Source: Christensenellaceae bacterium (lineage in GTDB: Bacteria; Bacillota; Clostridia; Christensenellales; UBA1750). Taken from it: a stretch of DNA of 32,000 nucleotides. Shown in pieces: positions 16,948-24,373 of the stretch (the stretch's first letter is position 1; each line of letters begins with the position of its first letter). Both the position numbers and the translations under genes were made by a program. The DNA lies in NCBI GenBank assembly GCA_031280685.1, contig JAITGM010000024.1, forward strand, positions 1 through 32,000, given 5' to 3'. A model generated the notes under the pieces. It made no database searches. It saw only the letters and a program-made list of their open reading frames with translations, and was not told where the DNA came from.

Positions 16948-17544
16948 TCAGGCATTCCATCTGCAAAGGGCGGGAATGCCATCCACGATTTCTATCAGCC
17001 CCAGGCTGCCCGGCATGCAGCGGAAGCTGCGCGCGCCCTCGGCGCCCAGCCCCAGGCAATAGGCGGCGATGGAGCGCAGCGTAGAGTGATGCCCCACCAG
17101 CAGCAGCGTGCAGCTTCCCTCATACGCCGCAAGCATCTGCTCAAAGGCCAGAACTACCCTCTCGTGCAGGGCGGCGGCGCTCTCGCCGCCTGGCGGCGCG
17201 CCATCCAGGCCGCCGCCCGTCCATAGCGCCCAGGCAGTCTCATCCTTCATGGCTTCGGCGATGGAAAGGCCCTCCCATTGGCCAAAATCAAGGTCGGCAA
17301 GGCCATCCAGCGGATGCACGGGCAGCCTTTCGCCGGCCACCAGCCGCGCGGTCTGCAGGCATCTGCGCAGCGGGGAGCAATAGATAGCCTGGAAGGGCAC
17401 GCGCTCAAGGCGTTGGGCGGCCGCCCTTGCCTGCAGCACACCGCTTTCGCTCAAAATATGGTCGCTTTTCCCGTAGTACGCGCCTTCTTTCGCGCCCTGA
17501 ACCTCGCCATGGCGCAGCAGGAATATGCTCTTGACTTCCGGCAT
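16948..17544 (-). CDS. Histidine phosphatase family protein, 198 aa
   Basis: FLLRHGEVQGAKEG carries the RHG nucleophile motif of the phosphoglycerate-mutase-like superfamily, with IYCSPLRRCLQTA as the second phosphate-binding arginine region, LDFGQWEG containing the acid/base element, and LLVGHHSTLR with the second catalytic His. It is of ordinary length for small members such as broad-specificity phosphatases and alpha-ribazole phosphatases (CobC). Assignment to CobC would be attractive beside the B12 importer at 19132-21800, but nothing in the residues I can see proves it. The ATG at 17544 follows AAGGGGAC; a start nine codons earlier is less likely. Confidence 0.75.
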   Translation of the reverse strand: MPEVKSIFLLRHGEVQGAKEGAYYGKSDHILSESGVLQARAAAQRLERVPFQAIYCSPLRRCLQTARLVAGERLPVHPLDGLADLDFGQWEGLSIAEAMKDETAWALWTGGGLDGAPPGGESAAALHERVVLAFEQMLAAYEGSCTLLLVGHHSTLRSIAAYCLGLGAEGARSFRCMPGSLGLIEIVDGIPALCRWNA

Positions 17545-17580
17545 GAACGAGTCCCCTTTTTGCTCTTTCAATTTCTTTAT

Positions 17581-19038
17581 TTAATGCCTTTTCACGAAGG
17601 AAAGCGCTTCGCCGAAGGGTTTTTCGCCCATGCCAAGCTTCGGGCCGATGCGCATGCAGCGCTGCCCGTCGTATTCCTCCCAGGGCGGCAGGCCGTCCGC
17701 GTTCGGGCTCCCGGTCTTGCAAAAGGCCGCGATATAGGCCATGTGCTTGCCAGATAGGGCGATATCCTCCGCGCGCCAGGGCCTGAAGGTAGAAGTGTAG
17801 AGCGTGCCGAACTGAAAGACCAGCTCGGCGGAATGGAACGCGCCGATGGTGCTGCCATCCTCGTTCGGCGATTCCTGCTCAAAGCAATAGAGATAGGCCT
17901 TTTTACCGAGCTTCTTTTGCAGCGCCGCGATCTCCTCCATGCCGGCGAAGGTCAGGGCGCTCCTAAACTTATCGCCCGCGCGGCAGGCCTCTTCGTCGTC
18001 TTTTGCGGGGAAGAGCCTTAAAAACTCGGCTTCTTCGGCGCCGTAGGCCTTCGCGGCCCGCAGGTGCGCCTCCAGGTCGCCCTCTTTCGCCGTGGCCATC
18101 GCGCCCTCTGCCGCGTTCGAGCCCACCAGAACATCGACCGGGTTTTGCAAGCCCTTTTCGTAAATCTCAAAATGCGCCCGCTCGAGCAAGGCGCCATCAA
18201 TGCCAGGCCTAAAGGCAAGGCCGAGCTTTTTCGTGGCCGCCAAAATCTCCTGGTCGGAAGCCAGGCGCATTTCGGCGATGTCTTTCGCGCCCAACGCCTC
18301 TTGCAGCGCAAGCCCCTGGGCTTCCAGATCCTTCAGCGTCTTGATCTCGCGGCCCAGAACGCCGCCGCTCTGCGCGATGGCCCTCTGAAACAGCCCCTTG
18401 GCCTTTGCGCTCGCCACGAGCGATAAAACCGCCATAGAGCCCGCGCTCTGCCCGTCGATGGTGATGTTTTCGGGGTCGCCACCAAAGCTTGCCGCGTTCT
18501 CTTTTACGAAGCGCAGGGCCTGGATCATATCCGTAAGGGCGTAATTCCCCGATGCTCCGGCCTCGGCGGTCAATTCCGGGTGGCCCATGAAGCCCAGCGC
18601 CCCCAGGCGGTAGTTGATCGTGACCACCACGAGCCCCTTTTGCGCCAGCCTGTCGCCGATGAACTGCAGCGCGGCCCCCGAGCCTTCGACGAAGCCGCCG
18701 CCGTGGATCCAGACATAGACGGGCAGCTTTTCCCCCGCGGCCTTTGCCGGCGTCCAAACATTCAGGCTCAGCCCGTCCTCAGACATGGGCCTGTTAAAGG
18801 GGTAAAACTCCTTCTGATAGAAGGAACCCTCCTGCAGCGTCACCTGCGAAAAGCTCGGCCTGTAGGCGCGGCAGTCCAGAATCCCCTCCCAGGGCAGCGG
18901 CGCTTCGGCCGCCCTCCAGCGCAGCGCGCCAATCGGGGGCTTGGCATAGGGAATCCCCCTGAACGCCATGGTTCCGCCCTCCAGCCTCTCGCCCATGATC
19001 CTTCCCTGCTTCAGGGCCGCGATGCCTTGCTCAAACAT
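17581..19038 (-). CDS. Type B carboxylesterase (PnbA-like), 485 aa
   Basis: An alpha/beta hydrolase with the oxyanion hole HGGGF at 112-116 and the nucleophile S198 in TIDGQSAGS. The family elements FRGIPYAKPPIG, SEDGLSLNVWTP and NYRLGALGF lie at their usual distances. The C-terminal catalytic His is probably in GAFHSAELVFQFGT. It hydrolyses carboxylic esters; PnbA-type enzymes are cytoplasmic and broad-range. No signal peptide is seen. The ATG at 19038 follows GGAGG by nine bases; two ATGs upstream in the frame are less well placed. It is the first gene of the tight minus-strand run down to 13783; the upstream gap of 93 bases from btuD could hold a promoter. Confidence 0.85.
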   Translation of the reverse strand: MFEQGIAALKQGRIMGERLEGGTMAFRGIPYAKPPIGALRWRAAEAPLPWEGILDCRAYRPSFSQVTLQEGSFYQKEFYPFNRPMSEDGLSLNVWTPAKAAGEKLPVYVWIHGGGFVEGSGAALQFIGDRLAQKGLVVVTINYRLGALGFMGHPELTAEAGASGNYALTDMIQALRFVKENAASFGGDPENITIDGQSAGSMAVLSLVASAKAKGLFQRAIAQSGGVLGREIKTLKDLEAQGLALQEALGAKDIAEMRLASDQEILAATKKLGLAFRPGIDGALLERAHFEIYEKGLQNPVDVLVGSNAAEGAMATAKEGDLEAHLRAAKAYGAEEAEFLRLFPAKDDEEACRAGDKFRSALTFAGMEEIAALQKKLGKKAYLYCFEQESPNEDGSTIGAFHSAELVFQFGTLYTSTFRPWRAEDIALSGKHMAYIAAFCKTGSPNADGLPPWEEYDGQRCMRIGPKLGMGEKPFGEALSFVKRH

Positions 19039-19131
19039 GGCAAAGGCCTCCTTCATTGAAAATGCTGGCTTCATTATATGCTCGGCTTCACGCCCCAGTC
19101 AAGCAAGCGGCCGTGATCCGGCCCTCTCCAC

Positions 19132-19920
19132 TCAGCGAATCGCCTCGGCAAAAAAAAGACTGCGGCCTGTTTTCTCATCCCGCACGGCGCGCAGGGCGCA
19201 TTCATAGGCGGTTTCAAGGCTTTTCTTCGTCAGCACACCCTCCGGCGGCCCGAAATCCAGCATCTCTCCGCCCTTCATCAGCACAATCTCGTCACAGAGC
19301 ATGGCGGCCAGGTTGATGTCGTGCAGCACGAGCACGGCACAGTGCCCCTCCGCGCAAAGGCCGCGCAAGAGCGAAAGCGCGCGCCCTGCGTGGGCGATGT
19401 CCAGGGCGGAGGCAGGCTCATCCAGCAGCAAACCCTCGGCGCCCTGGCACAGCGCGCGCGCAATCAGCGCGCGCTGCCATTCCCCGCCCGAAAGGCTCCG
19501 GACTTCCCTCTGGGCAAGCTCCTCAAGCCCGGCCCGCCGCAGGGCTTCCTCCACCGCCGGCCTCTCGCCCGGCGCCTCTCTTTGCCAAAAGCGCCGATAG
19601 GGGGTTCGCCCCATGGCCACCATCTCCCACAGGGAAAAGCCCTCAGGGCGGGGCGCGTCCTGTGGCAGATACGAAAGCCTTTTCGCCCTTTCGCGGCCGC
19701 CATACTCCTCAAATCGCCTGCCATCCAGCAGCACCTCGCCTCCGCTCGGGGGCAGAAGCCCGGCCAGGGCGCGCAGCAAGGTGGTCTTCGCCGCGCCGTT
19801 CTGCCCCAAAATGCCATAGAGCTTCCCTCCGCGGAAGCGCGCGCTGAACGGCCTTAAAATTTCCTTGCCGCCAAGGCGCACGCACAGGCCGCGGGCCTCC
19901 AGTTCAAAGCCCAAGGCCAT
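19132..19920 (-). CDS. btuD: B12-type ABC importer, ATP-binding subunit
   Basis: A full FecE/BtuD-like ATPase: Walker A GILGQNGAAKTTLLR at about 37-50, Q-loop in LSYLPQDAPRP, signature LSGGEWQRALIARAL, Walker B GLLLDEPASALD and switch VLVLHDINLA. One position is odd: the Gly before the catalytic Lys of Walker A (GxxxxGKT) is A44, read from GCGGCGAAG. This Gly is almost invariant. The protein is otherwise intact with 262 aa, so it may still work, or activity may be lowered, or a base may be wrong. The ATG at 19920 overlaps btuC by 17 bases. It is named for B12 only because of the riboswitch; the fold alone also fits iron-chelate importers. Confidence 0.85.
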   Translation of the reverse strand: MALGFELEARGLCVRLGGKEILRPFSARFRGGKLYGILGQNGAAKTTLLRALAGLLPPSGGEVLLDGRRFEEYGGRERAKRLSYLPQDAPRPEGFSLWEMVAMGRTPYRRFWQREAPGERPAVEEALRRAGLEELAQREVRSLSGGEWQRALIARALCQGAEGLLLDEPASALDIAHAGRALSLLRGLCAEGHCAVLVLHDINLAAMLCDEIVLMKGGEMLDFGPPEGVLTKKSLETAYECALRAVRDEKTGRSLFFAEAIR

Positions 19921-20887
19921 GCCCCCCCTTCAGATTCTTGCGCAAAAGCAGCAAAAAGAAGGGCCCGCCCAGCAGGGCGGTCAAAACCCCTACGGGGATC
20001 TCCATCGGCGCGAGCAGGCTGCGCGCCAAGGTGTCCGTCAGGCAGAGGAGCGCCGCGCCGCCCATAGCCGAAAGGGGAATCAGCCTTTCGTGCGCGGGCC
20101 CCGCTGCCAGGCGCACGCCGTGGGGCACCATCAGCCCCACAAAGCCGATGATGCCGCTCATCGAAACCGCGGCGGCGGTCATCAAGCTCGCGATCAGCAA
20201 GGCCAGCAACCGCGTGCGGCTTAAATTCACGCCCAGGGAGGCGGCCTGCTCGTCGCCTAGCTGCAGCGCGTTCAAATCCCTGGCCAGGAACAGGGCGCCC
20301 AATAAACCGACCACGGTCGTGATCAAGCAGGGCACGATCCGATCCGGCCCCGCCATGGTGAAGGAACCCATCGTCCAGAGCAGCACCCTTTCGAGCCCCT
20401 CGCGCTGGAAGAGCATCAACATCGAAACCATGGCCGAAAGGCAGGCGGAAACTGCGGTGCCCGCCAGCAGCAGCGCCACGGTGCTCCCTCCCCGCGAGAG
20501 CGCATAGACCAAGCCGGCAGCCAGCAGGCCAAACACGAAGGCGAGGGGCGGCAGCGCCGCCACCCCGCCAAAAAGGGCCATCCCAAGCGCCGCCCCAAGG
20601 GCAGCCCCAGAGGAAACCCCCAAAATGTGCGGATCCGCCATGGGGTTTTGAAAGACGCCCTGCATCAGCGCCCCGGCGACGGCCAGCGCTGCCCCGACTA
20701 TCATCGAAAGCAGCACCCTGGGCAGCCTGAGCGACCAAAGAATGAGCTCCGCGGCCTCATCCCGGCCCATGAGGGCGGCGTGCAGGCGCGCGAGCGGCAA
20801 TCTCGCCCCGCCAAACAGCAGCGAAACGCCCCCCGCGAGCAAAAGCAGCAAAAAAAGGGCCGGAAAAAGCCATTTGCGTCGTTTCAT
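19904..20887 (-). CDS. btuC: B12-type ABC importer, permease subunit
   Basis: A FecCD/BtuC-type permease with about ten hydrophobic helices in 327 residues. LRLPRVLLSMIVGAALAVAG and QGVFQNPMADPHILGVSSGA are the most typical family segments, the second being the well-known Gly-rich Q-N-P-L-A-D-P motif. GIIGFVGLMVPH near residue 250 holds the coupling helix that touches the ATPase. I chose the ATG at 20887, four bases beyond the btuF stop, rather than the start 48 bases upstream, which lies within btuF. It forms the membrane channel of the importer. Confidence 0.88.
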   Translation of the reverse strand: MKRRKWLFPALFLLLLLAGGVSLLFGGARLPLARLHAALMGRDEAAELILWSLRLPRVLLSMIVGAALAVAGALMQGVFQNPMADPHILGVSSGAALGAALGMALFGGVAALPPLAFVFGLLAAGLVYALSRGGSTVALLLAGTAVSACLSAMVSMLMLFQREGLERVLLWTMGSFTMAGPDRIVPCLITTVVGLLGALFLARDLNALQLGDEQAASLGVNLSRTRLLALLIASLMTAAAVSMSGIIGFVGLMVPHGVRLAAGPAHERLIPLSAMGGAALLCLTDTLARSLLAPMEIPVGVLTALLGGPFFLLLLRKNLKGGHGLGL

Positions 20888-20891
20888 CGCC

Positions 20892-21800
20892 CTAGGCTTC
20901 CGGATGCAGGGCGGCCGCGATTGCCTCAAGGGCATCCGCCAGCCTTGGCCCTGGCCTTGAGGCCGCGTTCGGGTCGATGAAGACCACCCGGCCTTCCTTC
21001 ACGGCCCTGAGCGAAGCGTAAGGCTCCAAATCGGAAAAATCCGCTGCAAGGGCGGGATCGATGGGCAGAAAGACGAAATCCGGGTCGTCCAGAGCGAGCT
21101 GCTCCAGCGAGTACATCGGCCAAGGCACCGGCATTTCGCGTGAAACCGAAAGCCCCCCCGCGATCTCGATCATCTCCGTGGGAAAGGCCCCCGCGCCCGC
21201 CGTGTAGTCGCCAAACTCGCCGTACGAAAGCGCCCAGTAGGCGCTTGGCCGCTCGCCTTCGCCCAGGTTCTTATAGCGCTCGCGCAAGGCGGCCACGCGG
21301 GCCGTGAAGGAATCCGCAAGCGCCTTGGCCTCCCCTTCGGCGCCCGTCAATTGCCCCACCAGCAGGATCGAATCCGGAATCGCGTCGATGCTGCTGACCT
21401 CCGTGGCCGCGACCTTGAGCCCAAGCTGGGCCAACCGCTCGATCGCGTCCTGCTGGAGCTTGTCTCCAGCCAAGATCAGGTCGGGCTTCAGCGCCGTGAT
21501 GCGCTCGATGTTGGGCTCGCTGAACGCGCCAATCCTCTCAAGCCCCGTCACGGAGCTTGGGAAGTCCGAAAAATCGTCCACGGCGATCAGCCTTTCTTCC
21601 AGGCCCAGCGCGCAGAGGATCTCGGTGTTGGCCGGGGTTAGCGAAACAATCTTTTGCGGCAATGCGCCCCGGGCGACCTCTCGGCCCATCATGTCCGTAA
21701 CGGTCGCCTGCGCGCCGGGCGCGCCTTGGGCGCAGGCGCTCAGCAAAAGCAGCGCCAGCAGCAGGGCGCCCAGCGCCCTTAGGGTGATGCGGTTTTTCAT
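20892..21800 (-). CDS. btuF: B12-type ABC importer, substrate-binding lipoprotein
   Basis: The N-terminus has Arg, a hydrophobic run and LLSAC, so C23 is the probable lipid-anchored residue after signal peptidase II. The mature part is a type III (helical-backbone) periplasmic-binding protein: VTDMMGREV, QKIVSLTPANTEILCALGL, GAFSEPNIERITALKPDLILA and the closing HSP-like C-terminal helix. It captures the ligand at the outer membrane face of the cytoplasmic membrane. 302 aa is normal. A GGAAAGG lies shortly before the ATG at 21800. Its leader contains a cobalamin riboswitch, which identifies the ligand class. It may also bind other corrinoids. Confidence 0.85.
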   Translation of the reverse strand: MKNRITLRALGALLLALLLLSACAQGAPGAQATVTDMMGREVARGALPQKIVSLTPANTEILCALGLEERLIAVDDFSDFPSSVTGLERIGAFSEPNIERITALKPDLILAGDKLQQDAIERLAQLGLKVAATEVSSIDAIPDSILLVGQLTGAEGEAKALADSFTARVAALRERYKNLGEGERPSAYWALSYGEFGDYTAGAGAFPTEMIEIAGGLSVSREMPVPWPMYSLEQLALDDPDFVFLPIDPALAADFSDLEPYASLRAVKEGRVVFIDPNAASRPGPRLADALEAIAAALHPEA

Positions 21801-21917
21801 GGGGTTTGCCTTTCCGCAAGGGCATCAACGGCCAAAACGCGCCTCGCGCGCCCTCCGCGCACGGCAGCAGCGCCCTTCCAAGGGCCCGAAATTAAGTTGG
21901 ATTTGGCCCAAGGCGCA

Positions 21918-22076
21918 GGGCAGGTTTTCTGGCTCGGGTTCTTCTGGCCGCGGCCGCCTTCCCTAAGGGCTCCCGCCCCCGGTGGCTCTGTGGCCGGCCA
22001 TCCACCCCTACAGCAGCGGGGGCTGCGCCGGTTTTCGGCTTCCCTTTTCCCCCTCTTTTTACGAGGAGCACCCTGC
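21918..22076 (-). promoter_or_regulatory. Cobalamin (AdoCbl) riboswitch
   Basis: Reading the minus strand from 22076: GGGTGCTCC, then AAAAGGGAAGCCG, a short stem, the B12 box AGCCCCCGCTGCTGTAG (22008-22024), a GGCCGGCCACAGAGCCACCGG arm in two halves, GGGAAGG, and the 3' half AACCCGAGCCAG then AACCTGCC ending near 21918. Order and spacing match the family. Binding of a cobalamin normally sequesters the ribosome-binding site or promotes termination, so the importer is expected to be off when B12 is plentiful. The expression platform lies between 21917 and 21801; I cannot tell whether it acts on translation or transcription. Confidence 0.93.
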
Positions 22077-22105
22077 GGGCGCGGCGATTGACGCCTTGCC
22101 CCGCT

Positions 22106-22111
22106 AGCATA
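22106..22111 (-). promoter_or_regulatory. Extended -10 promoter for the btu operon
   Basis: TATGCT on the minus strand is preceded by TGC, making an extended -10, about 30 bases before the riboswitch begins. The -35 region is weak. No other promoter-like sequence is visible closer to the aptamer. Confidence 0.45.
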
Positions 22112-22185
22112 GCACAAGCGCGGCAAAAAGCCCAGTGCTTCCTCAGCCCACGCTCGCATCCCCCTAACGGCGCGGGCGCGCCGTG

Positions 22186-22312
22186 GGCGGCTGATAGGCC
22201 TCGCCAATCCCCCCGCGCCGCCGCAAGCGCCGCCTTTCAGAAAGAAAGGCCGCATTCTTCATCCACGCGGCCTTTCTTTCCGTCGTTGCGAGCGCCAGCG
22301 AAGCAATCCAGC
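22186..22312. repeat. 127-bp direct repeat, copy 1
   Basis: Identical to 22443-22569 except at three positions and with no indel. It contains a 14-bp perfect stem (22240-22253 with 22267-22280, GAAAGAAAGGCCGC and its complement) and then the motif TTGCGAGCGCCAGCGAAGC, an imperfect palindrome of a type I have seen scattered in many bacterial genomes. The intervening bases (22313-22442) hold no gene. Confidence 0.8.
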
Positions 22313-22442
22313 GCGCTTCCCTATTTGATGTAACGAGCTAAACCATCAGCGAGCATGGCTCGGTCTGCACCTCCGGAAGGCACGCGGGAGAATCGAAGCC
22401 GCATCGCCTAGTGCCTCCACGTTCGCGCGCGGACGCGCCGCA

Positions 22443-22569
22443 GGCGGCTGATAGGCCTCGCCAATCCCCCCGCGCCGCCACAAGCGCCGCCTTTCAGAAA
22501 GGAAGGCCGCGTTCTTCATCCACGCGGCCTTTCTTTCCGTCGTTGCGAGCGCCAGCGAAGCAATCCAGC
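22443..22569. repeat. 127-bp direct repeat, copy 2
   Basis: Second copy, 257 bases downstream of the first. One of the three differences adds a G-C pair to the hairpin stem (GCCGCG/CGCGGC) and another makes a G-T pair, so the stem is preserved. This supports function or recent duplication as a folded element. Confidence 0.8.
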
Positions 22570-22583
22570 CTGCCCTCTTCCAT

Positions 22584-22617
22584 TAAAAAAGGGGCGCCCT
22601 TATTTGGGCGGCCTTTT
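22584..22617 (-). terminator. Intrinsic terminator of the 28248-22894 minus-strand run
   Basis: On the minus strand AAAAGGCCGCCC and GGGCGCCCCTTTT pair with one bulge and end in six T, and TTTT also follows on the plus strand, so it may act in both directions. It lies 277 bases beyond the DUF1905 stop, the nearest good terminator. Confidence 0.6.
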
Positions 22618-22625
22618 AGATTGTT

Positions 22626-22893
22626 TCATTGTTTAAGCCCTTCGCAGTGGCAATCGGGGTCAGCCATCAGCGCAATTCGCACGGCCTGCAGCTTCGTGGG
22701 CCAGCCGGCAGCGAAGCTGCCAGCTCCGCGTAGCGGCCGCCCGCGCGCAGCGCGGAGCTGGCCCCGGCGCGCGAGCGGAGCGCGCGCGCCCGTTCTCGCT
22801 GCCCTTTGGAATGATGAGCCAGCTTCGCAGAACACTACCTTGCTAGAGGGGGGAATCCCTCATGCGAAGGCCCGAATGCGCCCCAATCCCCCC
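22626..22893. other. Non-coding stretch with nested palindromes
   Basis: No gene is supported. GGCAGCGAAGCTGCC (22707-22721) is a 6-bp inverted repeat around GAA. Directly overlapping it, GCCAGCTCCGCG (22719-22730) is the exact complement of 22751-22762. A run of CGCG-rich sequence follows to about 22792. The arrangement resembles REP-type intergenic elements. Confidence 0.5.
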
Positions 22894-23181
22894 TTATTCG
22901 CGTTCCTGAATGGTGACGCGCACCCTGTCGCCCGCCTGCTTCCCCAGCCTTGCGCGGATGGACTTTAGGATGCCGATGATGTAGCACACGCTGCCATCGG
23001 CGTTCTTCACGCCCATGTTGACCATGCTGCCGTCATAGGGTTCGCCATCGAAGGTCGCGCGCACCCGCACGCGGCCTTTTCCGAACTCCTTGTGCGCATC
23101 GTGTGGGAAGGCCACGAAGGCCCCGCCCTTGCCCTCGGCGCTTTGGATGGTCGCCTCAAAAGAATAGACCTTCTCGTTCAC
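22894..23181 (-). CDS. DUF1905 domain protein, 95 aa
   Basis: The protein matches the small DUF1905 beta-barrel: VYSFEATIQSAEGKGGAFVAF at the N-terminus, GRVRVRATFDGEPYDGSMV and a basic end, RLGKQAGDRVRVTI. The start is a GTG at 23181, seven bases after GGAGG, overlapping the TGA of the DUF1801 gene, so both are co-translated. DUF1905 and DUF1801-type proteins are often neighbours or fused; the biochemical role is unknown. Confidence 0.75.
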   Translation of the reverse strand: MNEKVYSFEATIQSAEGKGGAFVAFPHDAHKEFGKGRVRVRATFDGEPYDGSMVNMGVKNADGSVCYIIGILKSIRARLGKQAGDRVRVTIQERE

Positions 23182-23600
23182 TTTTTTTCCTCCGCATTCC
23201 TTACGCGGAAGCGCGTAAGCTCCGCGATGAACTCCAGGGGCAGCTCCTGGTCGTTCGGCAGTTGGATCGCACCCTTGCTCGAACGGTAGCCCGCCTCTTC
23301 GATCCTTTCCTTGAAGGCGCTCACGCCTTCTTCGCCGGGGTAGATGCCGATATGCTTTTTGAACGCGGCAAAATGAATGAGGTTCTCGCCCTGCCAGAAG
23401 GTCGGCATCCGCCAGGCGATCCTTTCGACCGCCTGCGGGGCGTTTTGGCGGATGGTCTCGCGCACCGCGCGAAGCCTTGGGCGCAGCTCGGCGGGCTGTG
23501 CCTTGATGTAGTCTTCCACGCCCGTGAAGGGCTCACAAAAATGATGCTGCCCCCGGGTTTTGAATTCCCGCCCGCAGGTCGGGCAAAGCCAGGCTGCCAT
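23178..23600 (-). CDS. DUF1801 (YdhG-like) protein with N-terminal zinc-ribbon, 140 aa
   Basis: Residues ~30-130 fit the DUF1801 fold: VEDYIKAQPAELRPRLRAVR, WRMPTFWQGENLIHFAAFKKHIGIYP and a closing LPLEFIAELTRFRV. Before it stands a short Cys/His element (CPTCGREFKTRGQHHFC) that could bind zinc. Family members have been linked to iron handling, but the function is unsettled. The ATG at 23600 follows GGGAAGGGAA. The gene overlaps the DUF1905 gene by four bases. Confidence 0.72.
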   Translation of the reverse strand: MAAWLCPTCGREFKTRGQHHFCEPFTGVEDYIKAQPAELRPRLRAVRETIRQNAPQAVERIAWRMPTFWQGENLIHFAAFKKHIGIYPGEEGVSAFKERIEEAGYRSSKGAIQLPNDQELPLEFIAELTRFRVRNAEEKK

Positions 23601-23639
23601 GGTTCCCTTCCCCTTTCCCTGTTTCCGTTGCTTTTATGT

Positions 23640-24095
23640 TCAAGAGCAGGCTACGGCGATCAGCACGCCGAGCAGCGCCCCAGCCAGGATCTCAAGCGGG
23701 GTATGACCGAGCAGTTCCTTCAATTCCTCCGGCTTCAGCTCAAAACTGCCCGAGGCCGTCATCCTGTCAATAATCTGGTTGATGCGCGCCGCGTGGCGGC
23801 CGGCCGCGCGGCGCACGCCCGCGGCGTCGTACATCACGATGATGGCCAGCACCGCGCCCAGCGCGAAAAGAGGGCTGTTCCAACCGTAGTGCAGCCCCAG
23901 GGACGCGGCCGCCCCCACCACGAAGGCGCTGTGGGACGAGGGCATGCCGCCGGTGCCGGTAAAGCGGCCCCAGTCTATCCTGCGGTGCAGGATGAGGATC
24001 AGCACGCCCTTTAAAAGCTGCGCGCTCAACCAGCCCATGCCCGCCGGCACGAGGACGGGATTTCCAAACATCGCCAGAAGATCGCTCTCATTCAT
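23640..24095 (-). CDS. Divergent PAP2 family (DUF212/YuiD-like) membrane protein, 151 aa
   Basis: GGMPSSHSAFVVGAAASLG near residue 50 and MYDAAGVRRAAGRHAA near residue 90 are the two signature blocks of the divergent PAP2 group, corresponding to the phosphatase active-site regions of ordinary PAP2 enzymes. Four to five hydrophobic helices are visible. It may act on lipid phosphates in the membrane; function is not established for most members. I chose the ATG at 24095, giving MNESDLLAMFGN, over a start 33 bases upstream. The gene begins 29 bases after the xseB stop. Confidence 0.82.
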   Translation of the reverse strand: MNESDLLAMFGNPVLVPAGMGWLSAQLLKGVLILILHRRIDWGRFTGTGGMPSSHSAFVVGAAASLGLHYGWNSPLFALGAVLAIIVMYDAAGVRRAAGRHAARINQIIDRMTASGSFELKPEELKELLGHTPLEILAGALLGVLIAVACS

Positions 24096-24124
24096 GGGCC
24101 GCCGCCCCCCCCTCTCGCCTAAAA

Positions 24125-24373
24125 TCACGGCTCGGTTTCGCCCTCTTCTCCGAAGGGGACGCGGCTCTGGTCCTTCATGAGCTTTTCCACCCTCTGCCGC
24201 CCGGCCTTGAGCTGCGCTTCCAACTCGAGGGCGAGCTTCGCCCCCCTTTCATAGGCGGCCACGGCTTCCTCCAGGGGTAAGTCGCCGCCCTCCATGCCCA
24301 TCAGGATCTGCTCCAGCTCCAAAAGCCCTTCTTCAAAGCTCTTCTGGCTTTCAGCCTTAGTCTGCCTTGGCAT
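24125..24373 (-). CDS. xseB: Exodeoxyribonuclease VII small subunit
   Basis: SFEEGLLELEQILMGMEGGD and LPLEEAVAAYERGAKLALEL form the two helices that define XseB; the end is charged and variable. 82 aa is normal. The subunit assembles in several copies on XseA to form the nuclease that degrades single-stranded DNA to oligonucleotides. The start overlaps xseA by 17 bases, so synthesis is coupled. Confidence 0.93.
   Translation of the reverse strand: MPRQTKAESQKSFEEGLLELEQILMGMEGGDLPLEEAVAAYERGAKLALELEAQLKAGRQRVEKLMKDQSRVPFGEEGETEP

Noticed and set aside
19854-20738. A 294-codon minus-strand frame overlapping the permease gene
   Set aside because: The alternative frame encodes a complete BtuC-type membrane protein; this one is Gly/Arg/Ala-rich shadow sequence.
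22330-22420. A possible tRNA or SRP RNA (words such as CTCCGGAAGGCA and GAATCGAAGCC)
   Set aside because: No cloverleaf or SRP helix 8 can be formed around these words.
22186-22569. A CRISPR array
   Set aside because: There are only two copies of a 127-bp unit; repeats and spacers of CRISPR size are absent, and no cas gene is present.
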